NCBI GenBank assembly: GCA_028571685.1
Contig: CM053141.1
Coordinates: 72,215,833-72,279,832, forward strand
Direction: 5' to 3'
Origin: Heterohyrax brucei
Taxonomy: Eukaryota > Chordata > Mammalia > Hyracoidea > Procaviidae
Length of the DNA stretch: 64,000 nucleotides
This document shows positions 32,875-43,536 of the stretch, in pieces. A program made the translations under genes and the position numbers. Under the pieces are notes generated by a model, which worked only from the letters and a program-made list of their open reading frames with translations, did not search any database and was not told where the DNA came from. Positions within the stretch are counted from its first letter, which is position 1. Every line of letters begins with the position of its first letter.

Positions 32875-34185
32875 AAATATTTTTTAAGTGCCAGCTATGA
32901 CCTAAATGTTGTTCTATGTTCTTGTGACAAAGAAGAAAATGCTGTGTAGTAACTGTGCTTACAGAGTGTGAAGGTTAAGGTTGTTGAGTCTTACCAAAGA
33001 CTTACAGAAGAGGTGATCTTTGAAGTTTTCCACATAAAATATGGGAGAATAAGACCAAAACATGGGATCTGGATGTATAGTTACAAAAGCTCAGGAGGAA
33101 ATGAGGTTTTCTGGAGATATGGCAGAAGTTGAACTCACAGTGGTCAAGGGCCAACATGTGAAAGGTCATATTACACACCTTCTCATGAAATCTGAACTTG
33201 ATAGAAACAAGCAGTCACCAAATGATGAAGAAAACTATGGGGTTGTACTCTAGGATGAGGGGAAAAAACTGCCTTTGAGTCTATTTCAACCCATAAGTTT
33301 CATGCTGTTGGAGTAGAAGCGTGCTCCATAGGGTTTCAGTAGCTGATTTTTGTGAAGTAGATCATCAAAGTACTTTTGGATGGACTCAAATAGTCAACCT
33401 CTCAGTTAGCAGACAGTGTGGAAACCATTTGTACTGCTCAGAGACTCAAAAATGACTATTCCTTTTCCTACATAGCCTGAGGCTTGCTTCCCATGTGTTA
33501 GTCCCCCCACTAAGCAACTCCCAAGTAGGAATTATTTCTTTCATAAATAATTTCATAGGGCCAACCTGTCTCTCAAAGAAAATAACAAGGCTTGGCTGGC
33601 AAATAAATACTTGTTAATTGCTAAATGAAAGAAGACTGCAGACAGGGAAAGTAATTTAGACACTGGTGCAATAATCCAGAGAATTTGGTAGGGGAATTCA
33701 ACAAAGTTTCTAACAGTCAGAGTGGAGGGAAAGAAATCAATTCAATAGGTACATAGAAAGTTCAGGACTTCATAACAACTTCCATGTACCTGGTGAGAGA
33801 CATGATAGGGTGTGTAGAGTGACTTCTTAGATTCTCACCTGGAGTGGTGAGTTTGGACCTGCTTGACTTGGAGACACTAGGAGAGATACAGAAGAGATGT
33901 CCTATAAAGGGCTAGGAATACAAATCTGGCACACCAAAGATCAGTGTGAAAGTGGAGATGGATATTAGTTAAACCCAACTTAGAGTTCACCCAGGGAGAC
34001 GATCTAAGAGCAAAGGATAGAATCCCAGTGAAAATCAATATTTAAGTGGCAGATGAAGGAATAGAATCATAAGGAGGCTGAGAAGGAGTTTCCAGAAAGG
34101 TAGAAGAAAACAAAAGAACAGAACTGTGGTACTGCAGAAACAGAGAGCATCAAGAATTAAATGTTGAAGTATTTAACAGTTGATA
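32875..34185 (-). mobile_element. L2 LINE, broken fragment
   Basis: Antisense L2 runs from the 3' terminus (GTGCCAGCTATGACCTAAAT at 32889) through GTGATCTTTGAAGTTTTCCA (33013) to the ORF region (GGTGCAATAATCCAGAGAAT at 33664; GTTCACCCAGGGAGACGATC at 33983; GGCTGAGAAGGAGTTTCCAG at 34076). An AfroSINE interrupts it at 33266-33450. Very old and diverged. Confidence 0.7.
33266..33450 (-). mobile_element. AfroSINE, third form, in L2
   Basis: TGCTCCATAGGGTTTCAGTA, GCTGATTTTTGTGAAGTAGA, TCAACCTCTCAGTTAGCAGA. Confidence 0.82.
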
Positions 34186-34195
34186 AACATCATGG

Positions 34196-34382
34196 GGAGG
34201 CCCTGGGTGGTACAAATTGTTAAGTTCTCAGTGGATAACAGGATGATGCGGAACCTGAGTTCCTGAGATGTGCCTTGGAAGAAAGTCCTGGCAATCTACT
34301 TCCCAAAAGTAGTCATTGAAAATGTTATGGAGAACACTTTTATTCTGGCCTCTATGAGTGAGAGGACTGAACAGCAACTGTT
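34196..34382 (+). mobile_element. AfroSINE, third form, diverged
   Basis: GAGGCCCTGGGTGGTACAAA head, TGGCAATCTACTTCCCAAAA centre; the tail has decayed (CTCTATGAGTGAGAGGACTG). Confidence 0.8.
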
Positions 34383-34625
34383 TTTGTTTTTTATTTAAGT
34401 ATTGCAGGAAGACAATGTAAGATACGCAGCTGTTTCCTAAAACATTAATAGTATGGAGATTACATAGAGGGCAACAGGAATTCTTTCAGAGGCGTCAAGA
34501 GTTGAATAGTGAAACAATGGTAAAGAAATGGAGCCAGTGAACACAGGCTAGCGTGACAAGCATTTGGTACTTTCTGGAAGGGAAGATGCTTCATAATCTT
34601 TCTTCATGTTTCTGGTAACCAGACA

Positions 34626-34829
34626 AAAACCAGTAGTCATGGAGTTGATTTCAACTCATGGATAACCCAACACATATGTCAGGGTAGAAGTATGCTCCAT
34701 AGCATTTATAAGGACTGATTTTTTGGAGGTAGGTGAGCAGAGCTGTCTTCTGATGCACCTCTGCATAGACTCAAACATCCATTCTTTCAGAGAGCCAATC
34801 TTCTTGACCGTTTACACCAGTCAGCGATT
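34626..34829 (-). mobile_element. AfroSINE, third form, diverged
   Basis: GTCATGGAGTTGATTTCAAC, TATGCTCCATAGCATTTATA, TGATGCACCTCTGCATAGAC, and the head CCAGTCAGCGATTC. Confidence 0.8.
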
Positions 34830-35088
34830 CTAATCAACTGAGAGTGGTGGTCTAAACTGTGCTAATCAGACCCTTAAACCTTCCACAGAAAGAGAAGCTA
34901 AGATGCACCAGAGAAATATACTGAGAGCCAATACTGTTGTAGCTTACCTGGCTGAGGTGGTGTCCTCTGCGCATTCTCCTGGCAGCACAGTGTTGAGTGT
35001 GTCTGCTGCTAATCCCCTGGAGTCTGGCTCACTTTCTTTGCCTGGCTTATTAAACTCCCTATTCATTTTTTGACATCCCTGGGATCCT

Positions 35089-35241
35089 TCTGGAAACCTT
35101 GGTGGCAGGGTAGTCAAGTGCAACAGCTACTCACCAAGAGGTCAGCAGTTCAAATCCACCAAAACCACTATGGAGGTAGTTCTACTTTATTTTCTAGGTT
35201 TGCTATGAGTTGAAATAGACTTGACAGCAGTGAGGTGGGGG
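35089..35241 (+). mobile_element. AfroSINE, short form
   Basis: CTGGAAACCTTGGTGGCAGG, AAGAGGTCAGCAGTTCAAAT, TTGCTATGAGTTGAAATAGA. Confidence 0.88.
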
Positions 35242-35799
35242 ATCCTGCCATCAGTAACTTTTCCGCTTTAGTTCACATGAACAGACTTCTGTTGTTTTTA
35301 ACCAAGAGCTCGCTCTGATTAACCCAAGTGCTCTTATAAGCAGCTGGAGAATTGAAAAAGGAAAGAGATAGCCCAGTAATTGAGAGAAGGATCAGACCTT
35401 TGAAGGTGGTTGAAGGCATCGGGCTGGCGTGTCATTCTGGAAAAAATTGCCCGTGTTTTCCACCAGTAGATGTCTTTGGCTCCACGCTGTATAGCACACA
35501 GGTCAGTCCTGTCCCTCTCCCATTCCCACCCCAAACTATCAGGATTCCACCTGAGGTGTAAGGACGTAGCTGTCTTAAACCCAAAGTTAGAGGGATGGTC
35601 CCCTTAGGATAAAGGAGAATTGTATGACCACACCACACTGAGCCTTTACACACCTTTGCACCTCCATTCCCATAATTGTCACTGGCATAAGTTAATGAAT
35701 TTAGAATCAGTAGTAAAATGCTGGCAATTAAAAACATGTTTTCTTTTCTTTTTTTTTATTTTCATCTTTCCTTCTTCAGTGCATCAATACTTAGCAAAG
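35242..35799. other. No recognised element
   Basis: A 101-codon minus-strand frame (35737-35432) begins with a hydrophobic stretch (MFLIASILLLILNSL), but the rest has no known family features; its antisense also carries open frames. Treated as chance. Confidence 0.35.
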
Positions 35800-36267
35800 A
35801 TTTTCATGATAAATCACTTGTGTTCAAATTTCATCTCCTCTATTCAATAGACTTGTAATTCCTTTCAAGCTCTCTGGGTCTCAGTTTTCTTACTAGAGAA
35901 ATGAGGGTAAAATGGCACCCACCACACAATGATAAACAGCAATGATGACTCTGTGAAACATCTCACAACCTGGATGAAACTGCAGAGCATTATGTTGAGA
36001 GAAATAAGTCAGTCACAAAAGGACAAATATTGTATGACAACACTATTATAAAAAAAACCCAAGGAGAGGTTAACACACAGGAAAAAAAATAATTGATGAC
36101 TGTAAGGGATGAGAGGGATGACAAGAGGAAATCACTAACTAGATAGTAGACAAGCGTTAACTTAGGTGAAAGGAAAGACAGCATGGGGGAAGCCAATATA
36201 CCTTGACCAAGGCAAAGTCACGGAAGCTTCCTAGGCACATCCAAATACCTTGAGGGACCGAGTTACT

Positions 36268-36290
36268 GGGCTGGGGGCTGAGGGCTGGGG
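36268..36290 (+). other. Potential G-quadruplex in L1 3'UTR
   Basis: Four G-runs of 3, 5, 3 and 4 separated by loops of 2, 4 and 2 bases (GGGCTGGGGGCTGAGGGCTG then GGG). It fits the standard four-tract quadruplex rule. G-rich 3'UTR tracts are known in mammalian L1s. The related L1 at 47.7 kb does not keep it. Confidence 0.7.
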
Positions 36291-36715
36291 ATTATCGTCT
36301 CAAGGGACATCAGGGTCGACTGGCCTAACACAGTTCGTAAAGAAAATGTTCTACAGCCCACTTTGGTGATTAATATCTGTGGTCTCTAAAGCTTGCAGGC
36401 AATCGTCCAAGATACATTTATTGGTACCATCCCATCCAGAGTGAAGGAAAATGGAGAAAACCAAAGACACAGGAAAATATTAGCCCACAGGACTAATGTA
36501 TCACATGAACCACAGCCTCACTAGCCTGAGTCTAGAAGAACTAGATAGTACCTGGATACCACCATCGATGGCTCTGACAGGGGTCATCACAGAAGGTCCT
36601 GGCCACAAGGGGAGGAAAATGTAGAACAAATTCAAATTCACAGAAAAATACCAGACTTATTGGTCTGATGGTGACTGAAGAAACCCCCCAAACTATGGCC
36701 CCTGGACACTCTGCA

Positions 36716-37250
36716 TTTTAGTTAGCTAGTGCTACTCTAGCAAAAATACCACAGAGTGGATGGCTTTCACAAAGGAGAGTTTATTCTTACACACTCCGGT
36801 AGGCTACAAGTCCAAATTCAGGATGTCCGCTGCAGGGGAGGGCTTTCCCACTTGTCGGCTCTGGAAGAAAGTCCAGTATTGCAACAGCCTTTGTCCAGGG
36901 AGCGTCTTGGCACAGGAACCTGAGGTCTGAAGGACATGCTCTTTCCCTGGTATTGTTTTCTTTATGATGTAAGGTTCCCAATTCTCCACTTGCTTCCCTT
37001 TCCTTTTGTCTCTTGTAGTCAGCCAAGTGCCGTTGATTCAGATTAAAGGTGGTACAAGCCATACTCTAAGGAAATCCCCTTTACAGTGGAGCAGGGAGGT
37101 GATCCTATGAAGGGATTTACAGTCCCACCCTAATCCCTTAACATACAGCATAGGGAAATCACAAAACGGAGGACAATCACAGAATATCGGGAATCATGGC
37201 CCAGCCACATGACTGCACACACTTTTGGGGGTACACAATTCAATCCATGA
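36716..37250 (-). mobile_element. Solo LTR (ERVL/MaLR-like), inside L1
   Basis: Read on the minus strand it starts TGTCATGGATTGAATTGTG and ends with a polyadenylation signal region (AAGAATAAACTCTCCTTTGT) followed by ..CTAGCTAACTAAAATG. It interrupts the L1 3'UTR; short similar bases (CTCTGC / CCCTGC) flank it. No internal genes. Same family region as the LTR at 1-470 but younger-looking. Confidence 0.78.
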
Positions 37251-37715
37251 CACCCTGCCAACTCAGAACTGAAGCCACTTCCATAGTCCACCTTTCAACC
37301 AAAGATCGGATAGACTTAGGAAACAAACAGTAACACATATGGGGAACATGCTCAGCTCAAGCAAGTATGCAACCAAATGTATAACACCTGCTGAAATGCA
37401 AAGACAAGGAGGCAGGAAGGGACAGGAAAGCTGATGAAAAAGCACAAGGAACCTGAAATGAAAAGGAAAAGAGTGCTGGCACATTGTAGGGATTGCATTC
37501 CATGTCACAAAAGAATTTGTGTCCAAATTCTTGAATGAAAAACTAATTTGCACCATAAAATTTCATCTAATGGACAATTAAATTTTTAAAATGGCATCTA
37601 CTTCATAAGTATTACGAGAATTAAAGAACTACAAGGAAAATATTCAGGACAGTGACTGGTGCGGAATAAGTACTCCTTAAATGCTAGCTATTTTTATTAT
37701 TGTTGTTATTATTAT

Positions 37716-38629
37716 TGTATGATTCCGGTCTCTACATGTGTTTGATATATATTGTTTTCTGTTTATATGAGACACATGAGTGAGATTCCTTTAACATGCA
37801 GAGAGGGAGTGCATGTTTTTTATGTCACAGTAGGCTTTCACTTGACTCAAAAGCCCTGAGTAGAACGTAACGGTTTCAGGAAGTGGGATGGGTAGTTATA
37901 ACTCAATCTCATTGGCAACATGAAGCCAGGCCTCTGTTTCACAGGCTTATTGGGCATTTCACATTGCTGTCTGCTGCCTCTTTGTTCTAAGTGTCATTTA
38001 ATATACCATTTTGGAAACAAATAGAAATCACTGACATATTCAAACAAATAGGCCTTTTTGCTTGAAATAGATTTTAGCACATCTTGCTACACAGGAGAGG
38101 ATTTTAGAAATATGTGAATTCTGGGAGTGAGGCTGAAAATTTAAGAACCGCAGACTTGAGTTCGGGGAGGCACAGGTTGAAATCTGCTGAGTCATCAATG
38201 ACTTCAGACTGGGATGCCATTTTGACTACCATGAGGAGAAGTGATTTAGAAATCAAATTTTATTTCAAAAAGAACTTGACTCCCTGGCTCATTTTTGCAA
38301 TCTGAACAATTCTATAGTACATGATAATCCCACCCTTCTGGGAACGAGCTTTCCTCTGTGAGAAATATGATCCTGAGGTCACAAGCTTTGCGGTCAGAGA
38401 AGCACATGGCCCCATGCAGGCCACAAGGAATATAGACAGGTGCCCTGGCAGATTTCCCTAGTGAACAAAAGCGGAAAGCCACAAAGAGCACAAGGAAGTT
38501 AGGTTCACGGCCTGAAAAGGGGAAGACTGAGTCCGAAATATGAAAGCTGTCATATACAAGTGGAAAGAGAAGTCAGGTGCCAAGGAAGTCAGAAAGAGCC
38601 AAAGGTAGGGGTGGTAAAGTGGAGTTAGA
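37716..38629. other. No recognised element
   Basis: About 0.9 kb unassigned; the short TTATTATTG tract before it belongs to the MIR tail. Confidence 0.4.
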
Positions 38630-38835
38630 AAGCCAATTTTGAATCCCAGCTTCAGTATCTACTAGTCATGCAACTTGAAGCAAGCTAAATTAGCTGTGCC
38701 TTCTGTTCCTCACCTGTAAAATGAACATAGGCTGTTATACGGATTAAAGTAGCTAATGTAAGTAAGGCACTTAGAAAAATGACTGGCACATAATAACACT
38801 ACGTAAGAGTTAGATACGATTTCAGTGTTTGCTGT
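38630..38835 (+). mobile_element. MIR SINE
   Basis: TTTTGAATCCCAGCTTCAGT, GTTCCTCACCTGTAAAATGA, TAAGTAAGGCACTTAGAAAA, TGACTGGCACATAATAACAC. Confidence 0.82.
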
Positions 38836-38867
38836 TATTAACATACCGAAATGTATTTTGATGTATA

Positions 38868-39032
38868 AAACCAAAAAACCAAACCCACTGCTATTGAGTA
38901 AATTCCAACTCATAGCAACTTTATAGGACACAGTAGAACTGTCTCATAGAGTTTCTGAGGAACACCTGGGGGATTCAAACCGCCAGTCTTTTGGTTAGCA
39001 GCTGTAGCCCTTAACCACTAGGCCACCAAGGT
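38868..39032 (-). mobile_element. AfroSINE, short form, near consensus
   Basis: AACCAAACCCACTGCTATTG, GTAGAACTGTCTCATAGAGT, GTCTTTTGGTTAGCAGCTGT, TTAACCACTAGGCCACCAAG. Confidence 0.92.
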
Positions 39033-39629
39033 GTAAGAGCAAGATGTAAATGTAAAGCACTGTGCTAGATGATATGCTGTCAGTTTGCTTAAGCTGGATC
39101 TGCTTCCACTCTCTGAATTATTCTTGATTAAATTGGGTAAAGAGGTAGAGATTGTGGAGTCAGAAGAAAAGCAGAAGTCATTGCTCACTGGAAGTCATGG
39201 TATTTAGTGGCAAGAGCAGATAGATAGAAGTTCCGCAGACCTTCTTCCGGTTTGCTGACCCTGTTAACTACAGCAGCCGCAAGCCTATCAGCAGATATGT
39301 AGCGAAGACCCATAGACTTTTCCCACCTCCCTCATGGCCTTACATTACTGGCTTGCCTTCTCAGACTGACTGGCTGATGAATCATCTAATCCTCTAGCTT
39401 CCCCTCTGAGACTTCTCTTCCCCGGAGCCTCCCACAAATGTGTAAAATATAGTTACACAGTAAATCTCTCATGCTACAACACTAGTAGTGACTCTCTGCC
39501 CTTGCACTTGAATCCTGATACACAAATTTTATTAATTTCTCCCAGACATACTACTATTCAACCAGAAAGAGGAGTCCATGCTTCATTCATAAGCATGGAT
39601 TTTGAGGTTCTAATAATCCTAAGATTGCA
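39033..39629. other. No recognised element
   Basis: About 600 bases unassigned. Confidence 0.4.
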
Positions 39630-39835
39630 GGATTCCTAGATACAAACAAGTAAGCACCTGACTACTAACTAAAAGATGGGCAGTTCTGAGTCCATTCGGA
39701 AGAATCCATCTCAAAATAAAGACCTGGCAATCTGCTTCTGAAAGGTCTCAGTCTTGAAAACTCTATGGAGTACAATTCTACCTTGCACCACTTGGGGTCA
39801 CCATGAGTCAGAATCAACTCTACAGCAACTGGTTT
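39630..39835 (+). mobile_element. AfroSINE, third form
   Basis: GGCAATCTGCTTCTGAAAGG, CTCAGTCTTGAAAACTCTAT, GGTCACCATGAGTCAGAATC, AACTCTACAGCAACTGGTTT; the head is worn. Confidence 0.82.
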
Positions 39836-40569
39836 GATTTTTATTTTTTGAGTTAATTTGAAAGTCCTCTGAACTAGTTTCCCTGCTTCCATCTCTCCTG
39901 GCTCCAATATGCCCCACAAATGGCTGCAATTTAAACTTTCTTGAATCACACTTATGTCATGCAGTGATAGTCAAGGGAAGTCCCCAGATGACAACAGATT
40001 AGCAGGCCTAGAGAACATGAGGATCAGATTGGAGAAAAGGGGCAAAAGGGTCCCCAAGTGAGGGCTCCAAAAGGAAAAAATGGAATGAGTGTACTCCATT
40101 GTATGTGGGCTATTAAGAGGACAGTTTACAGAAAAACTGGGTCACTGAGAAAAAAGTAGTAACCAGGCATAGGAAATTATGTAATTTTTTAAAAGTAATT
40201 ATTAATTCCAGGACACACAGAAATTGTGCAAGAAAAGATATAACACACTATAGTACTTTACTCAAAGGTGAGAGCTAGCTCGCCTTGATACTGTTATACA
40301 GTTATGGAAGAAGAGGAGATGACAGAGAAGGGAAAGGGAATGGGATTTGGAGTTCAGAACGAGGATCTGGACTTTGATAGAAGTTGAGGCACGTCCTCCA
40401 TTATATCAGATTAGGAGAAGGAGAAGACAGACCCAGATGCAGATGGGTGTCTATAGTGAGTGTGAGAAGATAGGCGTGTCTTCATATCACCTTCTCCTCT
40501 ACTTCTTAGGTGTGGTGTCTCAAAACATTTCTCAAGGGCTGCCTTTTTTACCTAAATTACTGTTTTGCT
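39836..40569. other. No recognised element
   Basis: About 730 bases unassigned. The 77-codon plus-strand frame (40347-40580) has no family features. Confidence 0.4.
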
Positions 40570-40760
40570 GTTGTTGTTAGCTGCCTTTGAGTCGATTCAG
40601 ACTCATGACAACCCCATATATGCAGAGTAGAACTGCTCCATAGGGTTTTCAAGGCTAAAAACTTTCAAAAGTAGATCACCTGCCCTTACTTCCACGGTTC
40701 TTCCGGATAGGTTTCTGTTGGTAGTCAAGCACTCAACCATTCATACCACCCAGGGACTTT
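40570..40760 (-). mobile_element. AfroSINE, third form
   Basis: GTTGTTGTTAGCTGCCTTTG at the tail side is shared with the RTE LINE end; CTTTCAAAAGTAGATCACCT in the centre; ATACCACCCAGGGACTTT at the head. Confidence 0.85.
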
Positions 40761-40794
40761 AAAGGGAAGGGGAGAAAGATAGCTCTGAGAGGAG

Positions 40795-40915
40795 GCCATA
40801 GTAAAACAAGACAGAGACTAACAAACCTGCTGGAGCCACATAGCTAATTAGTGACAGAGCTAGGACTAGAATCAACCTGGCTGCTAGCCTAATGCTGTTT
40901 CACTACCAAATTACC
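40795..40915 (-). mobile_element. MIR SINE fragment
   Basis: GCCACATAGCTAATTAGTGA, CAGAGCTAGGACTAGAATCA match the antisense MIR core. Confidence 0.7.
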
Positions 40916-41316
40916 ATGTCATATTGAACAGATGGAAGTGATTAAGGTTGAGGACCATTATAAAGACTTACACAAGCCAAGTTGCATGAAATAATGATCC
41001 AAATAGAAATATAACTGAGAGATTTAGACCTTGATTTGCAGCAAGGGGTAATTTTGCCCACTGTGAACCCATCATTAGATTAGGGTGGACTGAGCTGAAT
41101 TGTAAACTTTGGAAAGCACTATCTTCACTGTTTGCTAATTCGTCTGGGCTTCCAGAAGTCCTGGCTTCAGTTTTCTCTCCTGAGACCTTGTTAGGTGGCA
41201 CTCAAGGGACAGGACTGAGATAAAGGTCAGCTGCTAATATTTGCCAGTTTGAACAAAATTAACTCTTTCAATTATACATGTCCTTCAGTACATCTGTGTT
41301 CTACTTCATTCAAAAA
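40916..41316. other. No recognised element
   Basis: About 400 bases unassigned. Confidence 0.4.
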
Positions 41317-41482
41317 AACCACCAACCGTACCCATTGCTGTCAAGTTGATTCTGACTTACAGAAACCCTATACCATGGAGTCGAACTGCCGCATAGAGTT
41401 TTCAAGGAGAGCCTGGTGGATCTGAACTGCCGACCTTTCAATGAGCAGCCACAGCACTTAACCACTATGCCACAAGGGTTTC
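41317..41482 (-). mobile_element. AfroSINE, short form
   Basis: ACCCATTGCTGTCAAGTTGA, GGTGGATCTGAACTGCCGAC, CCACAGCACTTAACCACTAT, GCCACAAGGGTTTC. Confidence 0.9.
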
Positions 41483-41512
41483 TGGGTTGAGGTTAGGACA
41501 CAGTAAATGCAT

Positions 41513-41865
41513 GAAGACATTTGTGATTCAGTGGTAGAATTCTCATTTCGCATGAATGAGACTCGGGTTTAAAATCCAGGCAATACACCTCCCTCACAGC
41601 GACCACCTGTCTGTCCGTGGAAGCTTGTTGATTGCTGTGTTGCTGAACAGGTTTCAGCAGAGCTTCTGAACTCAAATGGACTAAAAAGAAAGGTCTGACA
41701 ATTTACTTTCAAAAATCAATCAAAGAAAGCCCTAGGGACCACAAGGGTCCTATCTACAGTGAGTCACATGGATGGCCAGGGGCCACGCAGTGTTTCAGAA
41801 TGTTATGCATGGTGTCACCATGAGTCAGGAGGCAAATCTGATGACAGCTAACACCAAGCAGTAAG
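41513..41865 (+). mobile_element. tRNA-Gly-type SINE, near full length
   Basis: The head ATTCAGTGGTAGAATTCTCA and GACTCGGGTTTAAAATCCAG derives from tRNA-Gly. The body GACCACCTGTCTGTCCGTGG, GAACAGGTTTCAGCAGAGCT and the tail TGTCACCATGAGTCAGGAGG follow. The last part again mirrors the RTE 3' end. Confidence 0.85.
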
Positions 41866-42854
41866 TACATGTTGATGAGCTGACAGGCTGACAAGAAAAG
41901 GAGGAAGATGTGGTGGAAATGCAAATTAGATTTCAGACATGTTAGACCTGATTTCTTTACTCTCAGCAAGGATCCAGGCACTGCTGTCTGTAGGGTCTAC
42001 CCCCAAACACATACACAGGCATACGTACGATTCCCAGTCCACATCTAGTAAACGTATGATGATTTCCAGTTAACTCAGCAACTAAACGGCTGCTTTCTAC
42101 CCCACAGTCTGCCCACTTTATAGAATATTTCAAAAATTAAATTTTTCTCCCTCCTTCAAAAATACTTTCTCTGGCTCTTATCTGATTTGAAAATTCCTCA
42201 CTACTGGGTTTTTCCATCACTGGAAAAAAAAACATTAATTTTCTCATCTTAAAAATAACAGTGCATTGATCTTACCTCCCCCTCTAGCTCCAGGTCCATC
42301 TGCTCCCCATTCTACCCTCATTTTTACAGCAGAACTCATGAAAAGTTTTGTCTGTACTTGCCACTTTCAATTTTTCCTCCAAAAATCTCTTGAATTGATT
42401 CAAATTAGACTTTTGTCTCAGTCATTTCTCTGAAATTCCTCTTATCAGAGTCACCAATGATCTCAAACTTGCTAAATCTCAGGGTTCTTTTCAGATGTTG
42501 GTTTAACCCACCCAGAGCACTTGACACAAAAGATCACTCTGTCCTTGATAGACAACTCTTTCCTCACTGGGGTCTCAGGACTTTGTGCCTTCAATTTTCC
42601 TGTCTATTCACAGGTTACTACTTCAGTCCCATTAGTTGACGTCCTCATCAACCTGACTTCTCAACAGTGCAGTGCACCAAGACTCAGTTCTTTGTCCTCT
42701 TCTCATCTTACGGGGAGTCACTTCCATGATGATCTTATCTAGCTTCCAGGATTTAATGATTACATACATGCTGAAGAATTTACATCTCAACCTGATTTTT
42801 CGCCTCAGCTCTGCACTCCTAGATCCAACTGCGCTATTTACATCTCCTCTCAAA

Positions 42855-42934
42855 TATCTAATAATATATAAATAAAGGTTGTTAATAACAATAAATAAAT
42901 AATAAAAGTTAGTATTAATAATAAATAAATAAAA
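42855..42934. repeat. AAT-rich simple repeat (ATAAATAAT)n
   Basis: Irregular AATAAATAATAAA units inside the L2 relic, beside an AfroSINE tail; probably grown from its A-rich tail. Confidence 0.75.
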
Positions 42935-43111
42935 ATTCTGATTCATGGTGACCTCATGTGTAACAGAGCAGAACTGCTCCCTTGGGTCTTGGCTGTAATC
43001 TTTATGGAAGCATTTCACCAGGTATTTCCTGTGAAGTGCTGTTGAGTGGGCTCAAACCACCAATCTTTGCATTAGTAGTTGAGTGCAAACCATGTGCATC
43101 ATGGGGGATCT
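42930..43111 (-). mobile_element. AfroSINE, long form, in L2
   Basis: TTCTGATTCATGGTGACCTC, GGCTGTAATCTTTATGGAAG (long-form centre), GTGGGCTCAAACCACCAATC, ATCATGGGGGATCTC. Confidence 0.8.
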
Positions 43112-43536
43112 CAGATTACTTACTACATCTAAGACCAAACTCAAGGTTTCCCCCCAAACTTATTCACTGTCTTCATCACTTCTGTAATGGTGCTTCCACC
43201 CTTCTAGAGGCTGAGACCCAAAATCTCAATGTCAGCTCTTGAGTGCTTTCTCATTACCTCTCAACCAAACACTAGCAGGTTCTTGACATTTTATTGTCAA
43301 AATATATCCATAATTGGACCATTGTTTTACCACTTTCTTTGTTACCAGCTTTATCCAAGCCACCAACTTCTCTCACCTACACTAGAATAAGATTTAGAAA
43401 TATGAAGGTAAAAGATCACTAATAAAACTCAGTAATAAAAAAAATTAAAAATCAGTAATAAAAATTGCAATTGTGCATGGGTTTGGTAGGGTCTAGTATA
43501 TAGTAGAAGGTTAACTGGTGGCACAGTGGTTAAGTG

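Larger units (their letters stand above)
35920..37586 (+). mobile_element. L1 3' end and 3'UTR, 5'-truncated, split by an LTR
   Basis: Starts in the ORF2 C-terminus (CAACCTGGATGAAACTGCAG, CAGTCACAAAAGGACAAATA), then a long 3'UTR to 36715 that resumes at 37251 (CTGCCAACTCAGAACTGAAG), parallel to the L1 at 48.12 kb (GCCCAGAACTGAAACCACTC). An LTR sits between. The 3'UTR includes a G-rich tract. Confidence 0.82.
35800..37715 (+). mobile_element. MIR SINE split by an L1 3' end
   Basis: 35800-35919 (GTCTCAGTTTTCTTACTAGA, GGGTAAAATGGCACC) and 37587-37715 (AGTATTACGAGAATTAAAGA to GCTAGCTATTTTTATTATTG) are the two halves of one MIR. The target duplication TAAAATGGCACC (35908-35919) / TAAAATGGCATC (37587-37598) brackets the L1. 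Confidence 0.8.

Noticed and set aside
35432-35737. 101-codon minus-strand frame with a signal-peptide-like start
   Set aside because: The hydrophobic start comes from AT-rich DNA; the rest shows no known family and there are no supporting gene signals.
42632-43018. 128-codon minus-strand frame
   Set aside because: It runs across an L2 relic, an AAT microsatellite and an AfroSINE; the Tyr/Asn/Ile-rich part is simply the microsatellite.
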